Assembly (NCBI GenBank): GCA_024195585.1
Contig: SWBL01000349.1
Location: forward strand, 1-53,263
Reading direction: 5' to 3'
Origin: Aureobasidium sp. EXF-3400
Lineage: Eukaryota; Ascomycota; Dothideomycetes; Dothideales; Saccotheciaceae
Length of the DNA stretch: 53,263 nt
Shown here piece after piece: positions 1 through 9,922 of the stretch (positions are counted from its first letter, which is position 1; each line of letters starts with the position of its first letter). A program made the translations under genes and the position numbers. The notes below the pieces were generated by a model. That model ran no database searches and was not told the origin of the DNA. It saw nothing but the letters and a program-made list of their open reading frames with translations.

Positions 1-157
1 ACGCCAATATTGAGCCCAACGATCTGCCAAGATCATCTCACTCGTGTTGCAGTTTCTGAGCTTTGCTTTGAAGATCTTGCGTCAAAATGTTGAGAGACAA
101 GCCATAAATACAATTCTCTCTGGGTATCACTACAGTAGTCGTGTGCTATGCCTCTGT

Positions 158-916
158 CTACAGTTCCTTCTTGTCCACTCCAGCTGTGTTTGCTGCTCCG
201 CCGCTCTTGAATGCTTGTGGCTCCTCCTGCTGCTTTGCTGTCTGCATGTCGGGGCGCTTGGTGACCAATACATACGCGGCGACGATGGCTTCGCTCGCCA
301 TGGAAATGACGCTGGCACATGCGATACCCCAAAGCTGGATGCTGATGCTGCCCTTGGGTGCCCTGGGGAATGCGAGGAGCCATTCGACGTAGCCAGGAAC
401 CCAGCCTTGTGGCAGCCAGAACAGTGCTTGACGCGAGAACCAGAACTGTAGCAGATAGCGCATGCCGTTCGTACCGAGCCAGCGAAGGATGTTGGCCGTC
501 TTGTCGAACTTGGCCTTGGTGTCTTGAACCGAGCTTGCTGTCATTTGTGTCAGATGGCGGCGCAAATGCGTAGTACAGCCTGGACGTACTGCTCTTTTCA
601 TAGTCGGCGACAGCTTTGTCGTGGGTCCTGCGCAGCTTGGCCCATCTGGCAAACTCGTCTTGTGCGCTGACTGCATTCATCTCGCGCTTGAGGCGCACTA
701 CCTCCTTCTTCAGTCGTGCCGAGTCATGCGCATCTTTCGCCGTCGGTGTAGGGAGCTTGTTGTAGAGAACCCAGAGCTACGTTTGTTCAGTATTCGTCCA
801 TTCAAGAAAGCATCCCGTCATGTCCATACCAGCTCGTTGATGGTCGCAGCTCCAAGTGTGTTGATGAGGTGAATCGCCACGTTCAGCAGGAAGACGGTGA
901 GTAAGAGAGACACCAT
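158..916 (-). CDS. GET1: Get1, ER receptor subunit for tail-anchored protein insertion
   Basis: Three exons (916-830, 776-590, 537-158) give a 217-residue protein, the usual Get1 length. The introns are 53 and 52 bp with GT/AG ends. Get1 with Get2 forms the ER receptor that takes tail-anchored proteins from Get3. Exon 1 encodes the lumenal start and first membrane helix ([20 protein letters not shown]). A charged cytosolic coiled coil follows ([37 protein letters not shown]), which binds Get3 in the family. The next block, [18 protein letters not shown]...[14 protein letters not shown], is characteristic of fungal Get1, and a last helix ends near residue 190. The protein ends in -KKEL, but family topology puts this end in the cytosol, so I do not read it as a lumenal retrieval signal. 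Family assignment is near certain and splice sites are well supported by reading frame. Confidence 0.93.
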
Positions 917-1236
917 GCTGGGTGTACGACGGTGCTGTGACGGTAGTCTCTAGGTCGTGGTTCGCAGCGCGAATAGCTAGGTATGCGCGACCAACAAATG
1001 ACGTGGAACTTTGGACTCGGACAATCTGCTCGCCAAGCCTGGCCTGCACCATTTAATCCGATCGCATGCTCACCTTACACGCTCGGACGCTCCTACAACC
1101 ACAAACACGAATATTCGAATAAAACTGTCGTGTTCTTATACACTTGCATGTTCTACGTACAGGGATAAGAATGCCACCTCCTGCCTACCTCATCCCTCAG
1201 CCATTGATCTACTAGACGCCCCACGCCAGAGCTCGA
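917..1236. other. Intergenic, upstream of GET1
   Basis: Between the GET1 start and the 3' end of the next gene on the same strand. It holds a 10-bp perfect palindrome (CGAATATTCG, 1108-1117). I see no gene. Confidence 0.5.
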
Positions 1237-2643
1237 CTACAAACGTAGCTCGTGGCCGCTCACCCTCCTGAAATCATGGTCTAAACCGTCGAACACATCA
1301 ACGGCACTATCGGCTCCATCAAACTGGAACCGCACATGTCCTCTGCTTCTCGCCTGAGCTGAAGGCGTCTGCACAAGCTGTAAGCCCTGCACATTTCCTG
1401 CATCCGTCAGGCATTCAGTATCCTTCTCAGCGCTTCTCCGCTGCTCATTCCGACTCCTACTCCAGCGATGAATGTATCTGCTGTATATTCTCAGCAGCAT
1501 TGCCAGACCCGCAATCCCAGTAAACGCAGTGCCGCCGATCAAAAGTGCCATCATGTGCTTCTTCGGTGCCTTTATTCTCCTGTCGCAGTATTCTCGGCAA
1601 TCAAGCTCGTCGACGCAAACCGGTGCTGGCGTAGGAGTAGAATGAGCTGATGACTTGGGCTTTTTGCTCTTGAATCTTGACGTGTTGTAGGTCGACGTTG
1701 TGGTTGCCGTGCTCTTCGCAGCAGTCGTAGCGGGAGCAAGATATCCCCAGTGCGGTGTTGTGATAGTTATGCTTTCTGTCACGGAACCGAAGAGCGATAC
1801 GCCATCGGAGCCTGTGACTGTGGCCAGCTTGACTGTCGGAGATGCCCAAGGCTTGATAAAACCCCACATGCACTTATCGTTCTTGCACAGTAACTCTTCA
1901 TCATCGTCCCTTTCACAATCCGAGCCAGTTGGTAACGGTCCCCAAGAATTTGGTGATGGAGCAGTGGAACAATATGGAAAGTGTCCAAGAACCTTCGACT
2001 TTCGACGGATGACCTCGACAGACTCTTGACACCTCGATCGGTGTGAATTACAGACCGTCGGCGGGCCCTGAGTAGCAGCTGCGAGCAGGTAACTCTCTAC
2101 GACTTGAGCTGGTGGGTAGAAGACGGACGTAGTCTCAAGAACTCTGTAGACGTCGTCGATAGTAGTGGAGGCTAGAGTGACATAGTCGTTGTAGACGGGA
2201 ACGCAAACGCATTCGTCTCGTCGTTTGGGATGGAAGGAATAAAGATCACAGGTCACAGCTTCGCTCAAGCCACTTTCATGTCCTGTGGGGTTGAGTTGGA
2301 GAGCGGATGAGCGAGCAATACAGTCTTTTCGAGTGCCAATTCTGGGCTCGAGTTGCAAGAGCCGCTCTTTGAAGTTGCGACGGAGCTCGACACGTTCGGG
2401 ATACTGGATGTCGGAAGGCCAGACGACCGCTCCTTGGGGTCAGCAATCGGACTGGACATCGAGTGCATCGAACTGACTGGCACATTGAGACGTTGAAGAG
2501 GGATCGTGACCCTTGCACCAAGTGGCTATGTGGGACTCTGACCAGGCGGTATAGTTATGTTCTGCGGAGCTGAAAAACTGGCAGGCTGTCTGCGAATAGC
2601 CAATCTGGCAGAACAAACCGAACAAGAGTATAAGATGTAGCAT
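1237..2643 (-). CDS. Secreted-pathway type I membrane protein, unknown function
   Basis: Not a family I recognise. Two exons (2643-2478 and 2432-1237) give 453 residues. The start carries a clear signal peptide (MLHLILLFGLFCQIGYSQT). The ectodomain has scattered cysteines and Ser/Thr-rich stretches (SITITTPHWGYLAPATTAAK). A single membrane helix follows at about residues 348-372 (ALLIGGTAFTGIAGLAMLLR), then a basic cytosolic tail of about 80 residues. The 45-bp intron (2433-2477, GTCAGT donor, GCTGAC branch, AAG acceptor) removes an in-frame TGA that would otherwise cut the frame after residue 67. The acceptor three bases further on is equally possible. The architecture resembles fungal surface sensors or adhesins, but no ligand-binding domain is visible. 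Gene and topology are convincing; function is unknown. Confidence 0.7.
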
Positions 2644-3282
2644 GATAATGTGTGGTGGTCCGCAGAAACTCGTGGCTAAGGTTTCAGATCAAGGTAAATC
2701 TATTGAGCATGTCGGAAGAAGTGAGCTTCTCCTGTTTCGAAGCTACAATATGGCACTTGTGTGGTTTGGAAAGTACGACCATCCCGCTTGCCATGTCCTG
2801 AGATTTGATGTGAGTTGCTCATAGCTCCTTCTATAGCACTTAGCTTTTCGATGTCCACTATCTTACGGAGGATGTATCTCTCAGGCTCCTCCTAAGAAGG
2901 TCTAGGGTGCTGTTCTCGCCACAAAAAGACATAATGGTTGCCGGGCCAGAGATGCAATTGATGAGAGACAAGAGTGTATGCTTCTCGATGGATACTATCC
3001 TACTTCTCGAGACTATTGTGCACTTTCACAGTGCTGATGCGAAAGGGAAGCCGGTAACTCTCGCATGCGATATATGTATAAAGTCATAGAGGTGCGCAGT
3101 GCAGTGGTTCAATCTATCGAGAGCTGGTCGAGAGAGAGCTGGTGCATGGGCCACAACCATTCACCTGCCAACAGCCGAGAAGCAAACATACGCAAGACGA
3201 TCGACCTTGGATCTCTTTGGGCAGCAACCACACTGAAGTATTCGTTCGTACCTTTGACATAAACTCGAATCTGCAAACAATC
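2644..3282. other. Divergent intergenic region
   Basis: Lies between the starts of the type I membrane protein (minus) and the GPI protein (plus). A TATA-like run (TATAAAG, 3077-3083) sits about 200 bp before the GPI protein ATG and could be its core promoter. No gene is visible. Confidence 0.4.
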
Positions 3283-3967
3283 ATGCTGTCCCAACCTCGA
3301 CTCTGGAGTATCTGCAGCATCCTTCTGCTTCTGACTTCGTTGGCAAACGCATCACTCTTCTCGCCGTTTCTGTCTGTGCTCGAATGGTCGCAAGAGACAA
3401 GCTCCAACGAAACATTCCACGAGCTCGCCAAACGCGCGCTGGACCCAACGTCGTGTCCAACCGGCTACAAGAATTGTTCCAACATCGGTGCCCCTGGTCT
3501 TTGCTGTGCAAATTCGGCCACATGTGCTCCTGATCAGGCTGGCCATGTCGCCTGCTGTCCCAGCGGTGCCGTTTGTACCGGTGCCATCTCATCCATCATC
3601 ACCGGCGGCGTCATCGCTCCTGGTGGCTCTGTCGCCTCGACCACAGCTGCCGCTTCTCAGCCCTTGACTGCCTCTGCTTCGTCATCCCGAACAACGCCTA
3701 CTTCAGGAGGCGGTCTTATAGTCGCAAGCGGACTCAGTGCCACCACCGGCAATTCCCCTACCACCACGGGTTCAGCCGCTACCTCTGGTGGTGGTTTCAT
3801 CATCGTCGGAACCAGCACTGCTGCTACTCTAGGAAGTGGTGCCGCGAGAAATCTCCAAACCGTTCGTGTCCCGCTTTCTGCTTTTCTCGTCACCAATGCA
3901 TACTGACACTACCCAGCCGTTCGTCGTCCAGGCCATCATCGGTTTCCTGGGTCTTCTGCCTCTTTGA
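3283..3967 (+). CDS. GPI-anchored cysteine-rich cell-surface protein
   Basis: Two exons (3283-3861, 3917-3967) give 209 residues. I chose the ATG at 3283 because it begins a signal peptide (MLSQPRLWSICSILLLLTSL); the open frame runs further upstream but without such a start. Residues about 50-100 form a Cys-rich module (SCPTGYKNCSNIGAPGLCC, then TCAPDQAGHVACCPSGAVC) seen in many fungal GPI proteins. A Ser/Thr/Gly-rich stalk likely to be O-mannosylated follows. The second exon supplies a hydrophobic C-terminus (PFVVQAIIGFLGLLPL) typical of a GPI-attachment signal. The 55-bp intron has a GTTCGT donor, an ACTGAC branch and a CAG acceptor, and keeps frame exactly. Without splicing the protein ends at a TGA inside the intron and lacks this signal. 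Likely site is plasma membrane or wall; function unknown. Confidence 0.82.
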
Positions 3968-4284
3968 CGATCAAGAGTATTTAACAAAATTGACGACATG
4001 ACGAATAACTCTCCACCTTGACGAAACACGATTGCAGCATAGCATCCTTCTATGATACAAAGCCCATTAACGACAACAACTCAAGAGAACATCAATTTTG
4101 CACAACACAAGCGCTTCAAAGAGAGAACAAAGAGTAAATAACAAAATATATATCTATATGTACAAGAAAGATCATCAGCTTTCGTCGACCCGGGTTCCTC
4201 CACAGGTTACTTCATATGGTCATGATATATGTACAAATTGTGAGACCAGAATATTTACAAGAATTTTGGCGTTCGTTGAGGTGA
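3968..4284. other. Convergent intergenic region
   Basis: Shared 3' flank of the GPI protein and the lipase. It contains an AT-rich stretch near 4138-4160 that could hold polyadenylation signals. No gene is visible. Confidence 0.4.
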
Positions 4285-5786
4285 TTAATAGGTGGCATAT
4301 GCCTTGATGGCCGGTTCCACTGAGACCTTGGGCTCGTAGACGACAAGTGCAAGTGCAGCAACCAGAATGGAGTTCTCTGTAAGCAGCAGATCGCCTACGT
4401 TGAGGCCGTCGGCAAGATACATGTTGCACAACTTGTTGATGTCAAGACGTGACGTCTTGCCAGCGCCGCCATTAATCAGAGCATCCTTGACTAGTCCGAA
4501 TGCAATAGGGTTGTAGAGTACACCTTCGTGAGTGTAGAAAGAACCGCCAGGAAGACCGGGACAGATGCCTTGAAGATAGTTGTTCGTGACACCCACTTTG
4601 CGGGCATCATTGAGGAATGCCGAGGCACCCGTACCTTGCTGAGGCTCGACGATCTCGTCGAAGAGTCCGCTGTAGACCGTTGTCGTCGGAACATACGCGG
4701 AGTCGCCACCGTTGGCCCTCATCTTGTCGATGAAGTTGCTCGTTCCAATGTACTCTTGCTGGAAGACAGAGGGGTCACACGGAAGACCCTTGGGGCAGAT
4801 GAGATTGGCGTTGACGGTACCCGCATAATCAGGGCTGATGGCAATGTGGTTTCTGGTGTTCTTCTGGGTGGAAGTGAAGTACTTGAATGCCCACTGAAGA
4901 TCGATGTTGCCCTGAGACCAGCCAATAATAGAAACCTTTTTGCCAGTGATGCTAGCAATGTAGTTAATCGCGTACGCAGCATATTCAGCGTTCACCTGGG
5001 CATCGTTCAGAAGATAACCAGGAATATTGAGCCAGACAGGGTCGGCGTAGGATGATCCAGTAAGAAGCTTGATATCTAATATCGCATCAGTAACATGATC
5101 TACTGTCGTACCAGATTTTCATCAAGAATTCTCTTACAGTTTCCAACGTATGTGAAGTATCCAGTTGCTCCGGTACCAGGCATGAGAATTACTGGCTGAA
5201 CCTTGCCCCATTGGAATGATGCAGGGATGTAGATTGCAGAGCGCAACGAAGACTCGGTGACGCTGTACTTGGGATCGTTACCCTTCTTAGGGTAGATGCT
5301 GACTCCCGGCTGCTGGATGTTGACGTTGCTCATGCTGTTCTCACCACTGGCCAAGCCATCGACGAACCCGAGAAGATCGTTTGGCGAGTCGGCGGTCAGG
5401 CCTTCTGCGGCGAGCGCAGCAACGAATTCAAATAGATTCGCGGACGGCTTAGCAGCATGGATGCTAGATATTTGGGAGATGGCCGATGCAGCGTTGGTCT
5501 GAGTCTTCGTCGCTGTGACCTGCGCCAGAGCCGATGAGATTGTACTCCATGCTTGTGTTCCAACAAGTTTGCCGACACCAACTTTGGAGAGAGCGTTGTC
5601 GATATCTCCTACGGCATCGCCCAGGACACCGCTCAAAGCCCCAGTAAGATCCCCAATCAGATCCCGGTCCTCCAGGGAAGCAGTTGCAGTAGTGGTTGGT
5701 GACGGTACAGGTTCCGCCGGGGCTGGTCTGGCTAGAGCGGAACCAGTAAGCGAAAGGAAGGCGAGCGCGATTGAGATTCCCTGCAT
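4285..5786 (-). CDS. Secreted lipase of the Candida antarctica lipase B (CALB) family
   Basis: Two exons (5786-5138, 5075-4285), 479 residues. The start at 5786 begins a signal peptide (MQGISIALAFLSLTGSALA). The alpha/beta-hydrolase triad can be read by comparison with CALB: Ser270 in GWSQGN, Asp356 in GLFDEIVEPQ and His399 in THEG. The spacing (86 and 43) is close to CALB Ser105-Asp187-His224. The oxyanion region VILMPGTGATG also fits. About 165 residues precede the catalytic domain, rich in Ala/Ser and predicted helical, possibly a propeptide; CALB itself has only a short pro-region. The 62-bp intron has a GTAAGA donor and a TACTGATG branch; splicing gives GNYIKLLTGSS, matching the CALB strand order. 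The product should hydrolyse esters or lipids outside the cell. It is divergent from the epoxide hydrolase gene. Confidence 0.88.
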
Positions 5787-6662
5787 GTTGAAAAGGATGG
5801 TCGAATTGTGTTTCGACAAGATGGATATCTGAAAACACACTATTAAGGCGAGGGACTGGCTTCTTTTATGAACCAGACATGATAAGTCTCTCCATGATGC
5901 GATTCGGCCGGCTTTTGGTTCACCTACGCAATTTCTCGGTTTCGTGAATTCTGACTCTCAGCACTGTACTGGGGTTCAGATCATCATGACAGCTGAGAAG
6001 TCTCCGAGAGCGGAAAAGATGTGTAGAAGATCCCTCTCTCCAGGCCGCTCAGTTCGGTTCCCCATACAAAATACGTCACCAAAAGTGACCGCTTACTATG
6101 TCACCGACCGTGCAATGCCCACGCTTGTATGAGAGTGCCCCGATCAAAGAGGGTGTTGACTTGGGGCATCGCTGAATCCAGCATGATCAGGCACGAGATT
6201 TCCGCGTTGATGCTGATCGCTGACGATCGATCCATGCCTTGCCCCTTTAGAGGGATATCCTTGCGGCGCGCGTCAAGTCATGTAAATCTTCACAGACGAT
6301 CTGACAAATTCCGGGTAAACGGCGACGAACAGACGACCAAATCCTGGGGCATTCATTTGATCCTTGCAACGACTTTCGAACGACATGTTATGCATCTAGA
6401 GTATTCTCAGCTATCCTACTCCGTGGAGGGATCTCAATCAGTTGTGTCTTTACCATAAAAGCGTCTGGCATGTCTGCATGAAGAGCGCACGACAGTCTGT
6501 GCAGAGCTTAAACCGGATGAGGTGACGGATGAGGCGCAGATGCGGCTCTTCACGGCAAGCTTATTATCGTCGAGGAGCACATCCCCGCTCACGATGTCGA
6601 TGCTTAACTACCACGACGTGTTTCAATTGCTACCTATTCTATACACTTCGTGATTTCGAACC
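5787..6662. other. Divergent intergenic region, lipase / epoxide hydrolase
   Basis: 876 bp separating the lipase start (minus) from the epoxide hydrolase start (plus), so both promoters lie here. Short open frames are present but none has coding character. Confidence 0.4.
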
Positions 6663-8345
6663 ATGTCGCCTTCTTCTTATCGCATCGCTGTCCCCGAATC
6701 TCGTCTTGATGACCTTCGAAAAAGACTCGATCTAGCCACCTTCCCTGATGAGCTGGGAGATGCAGACTGGGCTTACGGAAGCCCTTTGGCCGATATTAAG
6801 AGGCTGACATCGCACTGGCGTGACTCCTTCGACTGGCGGAAGGCAGAGGCAAAGCTCAACGAGCTGCCCAACTTCAAGACGAATGTTACAGTCGATGGCT
6901 TTGGATACACCGAGCTGCATTTCTTGCACCAGCCGAGTTCTGCGCCAGACGCTGTTCCTTTGCTCTTCGTTCATGGCTGGGTAGGTTCTCTCGTGTGAGC
7001 TCGTTGAAATGTCAAGATTAATCCAACGTAGCCTGGTAGCTACGTCGAGGTGACCAAAATGTTATCAGCGCTTTCAGGAGACGCCAACGGTGTCAGCTTC
7101 CACGTCGTCGCACCTTCTTTGCCAAATTTCGGATGGAGCGCAGGTCAGTGATGACAATGCTGTAAATTCGCCGAGGTCATCCTTCTCAGTCTTGTGTTAG
7201 GTATTAAGAAGAAAGGCTTTGGGCTTGGTCAGTATGCTGAGGCATGCCATCGTCTCATGCAGCTTCTCGGATATAAGAGATACGGTTCGACTCCTTCATG
7301 ATTCAATTCGAGAAGAGCATGCTAATCTCCGTCATGAACCAGTCACTCAGGGTGGTGGTAAGATACATTTCTTACGATGTTAAGTTTTCGATTGTGACTG
7401 ACGCATTCAGATTGGGGAATGTATATCACCCGCAGTATAGGCCTCCTCTACCCAGACTCTTGCCTGGCTTCCCACATCAACATGGTTCGGGCATCTCCTC
7501 CAGAGTTTTCTACACACCCGCTACTTGCTCTTCAACACGCTGTGACTCCATATACCGAAGAAGAGATACAAGGACGTGCCAGGAGTGATTGGTTCGCTAA
7601 TGAGGGCAGTGGATACAGAACAATCCAAAGTAAGTTGGGCACACGAACTCGACGTGTGGTGCTAAGTAGCCATGCTGATCGTGTCTTCCGTCAGGCACTA
7701 AGCCCCAGACTGTCGGTTATGCGCTTGCCGATAGCCCTGTAGCCTTGCTCGCTTGGATCTACGAGAAACTCCATGACTGGACAGACAGTTATCCATGGAC
7801 CGACGATGAGATATTGACATGGATCTCGATTTACTGGTTCTCGGACGCCGGCCCTGCTGCTTCTTTACGCATCTACTACGAGGCCACGCACACCTCGGCT
7901 GAGGCCACTCGTGAACGTGTTCAGCGATACATTGACAGAGTCAAGCTTGGACTGTGCTATGCTCCAAAGGTATGTGGTGATTTCCTGAGCATGTTCCCAT
8001 CCCCGCCTGGGTACCCACAGTTTGATCCGATCCTCTGGCTTGTGGCAACACGTGGACTTCTGTCGACTTGCTAGTGAGACGTAGTCTCAACGGCATCTCT
8101 TGATTGATTGGGTTTTGGCTGTACCGACCGAGTCCATGCTCTGCACACGAGGCTGACAATCTTCTCCACAGGAGCTCACTATCGTTCCCCGGACCTGGGG
8201 AAGAACTCTCGGCCCTGTTGTTTTCGAGAGCGAAAAGAAACACGGAGGTCACTTCCTTGCCTATGAACAGCCAGAAGAAATCGTCGCTGACCTTCGAGCC
8301 ATGTTTGGTTCCGGGGGCCCTTGCCATAATGTACTCAAGTCCTAG
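6663..8345 (+). CDS. Epoxide hydrolase, alpha/beta-hydrolase with EHN domain
   Basis: Seven exons: 6663-6980, 7032-7143, 7201-7284, 7343-7357, 7411-7629, 7695-7969, 8172-8345; 398 residues. It adds water to an epoxide to make a diol. The N-terminal EHN lid runs about residues 1-95 ([16 protein letters not shown]...). The oxyanion motif HGWPG is at 104-108, the nucleophile is Asp177 in QGGDWG, and the catalytic His is His368 in HGGHF. All core motifs of microsomal/juvenile-hormone-type epoxide hydrolases are present. No membrane anchor is visible at the start. Exon 4 is only 15 nt and codes for residues just before the nucleophile. The last intron is long for this window (202 bp), but the joined sequence ([14 protein letters not shown]) fits the family well. 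It lies in the same direction as two P450 genes downstream. Confidence 0.9.
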
Positions 8346-9922
8346 ACTGCTGGTGTACATGGTTGCTGCGCGACAAACTCGTCAAACACCGTACTCGAGT
8401 AGAGTTGTGCTAATTGCAATACCAAATCGCAAAACTGTTCGTTGTCAACGAATCTCGATGGTTCTGAGTCGCGATTGTTGAATCAAGATCACAATGCAAA
8501 TGCTGCGCCTTGGCTACACTCGTACCCGGGTTTTGACTACGGAGTATACATGTGGCTTGCCGCTTACTCACTGTAAGCAAGCTGCACGTCCTAGAGTAGG
8601 CATGTTGTGTTGCAGATCTCTATGTTACGGCCGAACCCTTCAAAGGCGTGTCGAGGCTCGAAGCACCCACGTTGGATAGCAGCCGGCTAACTCATCTTCC
8701 GGGATCGCATCGCAGCGTTTTCGCTCTTAGAGACTCTTCTGCCATTATCAGAATTCAGTCTATTGAAGCATTGTCTCGTGTGGTAGGATTTGTCGCGTTA
8801 CATCTGCGGGTCAAAGAACACGATGAGTTCAGTAGTCATTGCAGTAGATTTGTTTAGCACCCTCTGCTTCGGAAAGGTATATCTACTGTCCATGAACACA
8901 GCCTCGAAAGCCAGGCAATTATGAGTGCACCAGCCAAGACTGCCTACCCAGGAAGCTAGGATCGATTTCCACGCGCAAACAGAGTTTCCCCAAGCTTGCC
9001 ATGACAGCACCGACGAGCGTTGAAGCAGTGGTATTTCTCCAAATTATGGACGTTTTGGCCGATTACAGCGTGGTCCGCTGATCTTGCAGCCTCTGCAGGA
9101 ACATCCAACCTTGTCATACAAATACCAACAACCAAACAAGATTATTTTACATATCCGGCATCTGTCATGATCAAACTCTTTAGTAAGTTGAACGTGAGAT
9201 GATATCTTGGCTCCTGGGAAACCGACCGGAACGGCTGAGCCTTAACACTGAAAGAGTTATCTCGTACGCACGTATCGCTTTGAGAATCTCCGTGACACCC
9301 CGGCCACGAGCAAATATTGCGTCACGTTTTGAGCCGCGTCCTGCGCGTGGGTGGAGTGAAGACATGCGAAGCAGTCACTGCATCGCGTGTGGTAGCTGGT
9401 GGTCAATCGCTCGTTGTTGGGATGTTAAACGTGAACAATCAGATCCAACATGTCTTGATAGGGTCGCTGCTTTGTCGGCATCTCGAGTCGAGTTGCGGAT
9501 CGTCGTCCCTGTTCGTGAAGATCGCATTGAAGATCAAAAGACTATTTGCTCGCTTGGCAGAATAACGTCTGTTTTCAAGCTTGGAAACTCCGCACACTTG
9601 CCTTGGCTCTTTGGTGCCATCCTCACTTTTGTCAAGCGTGTTATGGGCGCGCCATGAAACCTGCAGTAGTTCGCTCATGACTCTTGCAAGTTGCAACGTC
9701 CCGCTGCCTTTGGAAGTAGGAGGTGGGTTATGATTGGCAAGCGGAGACGCAATCGCGGAGGGTGGGATCAAGGCTCTCAGGGCATGGTGTCTGCTCGAAC
9801 TCTCTCGTGATGATGGTCTAGCATATTTAGACTGTCCTCATGCCCTGATCCGCAATGAAGATCCTCCACAGCTCCCTCACTCCGTCCTTCCGCTACGTAC
9901 GTGACACCTCTGCCGAGCTGTC
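8346..9922. other. 1.6-kb intergenic region, no gene seen
   Basis: The longest gene-free stretch in the window. The largest open frames (9199-9657 plus, 9439-9771 minus) overlap each other on opposite strands, and I recognise no motif in either. No terminal repeats or transposase fragments are visible. It includes the promoter of the P450 gene that starts at 9923. Confidence 0.4.

Noticed and set aside
538..589. Apparent frameshift in GET1
   Set aside because: Explained by a normal intron with GTACGT donor, CTGAC branch and CAG acceptor.
33..698. 221-codon frame covering GET1 in another phase
   Set aside because: Only its first 37 residues belong to GET1; the rest is out of frame beyond a clear 52-bp intron.
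9199..9771. 152- and 110-codon overlapping frames between epoxide hydrolase and P450
   Set aside because: They overlap on opposite strands, share no homology I can see, and have no splice context.
8346..9922. Degenerate transposon in the 1.6-kb gap
   Set aside because: No terminal repeats, target-site duplications or transposase-like peptides could be found by eye.
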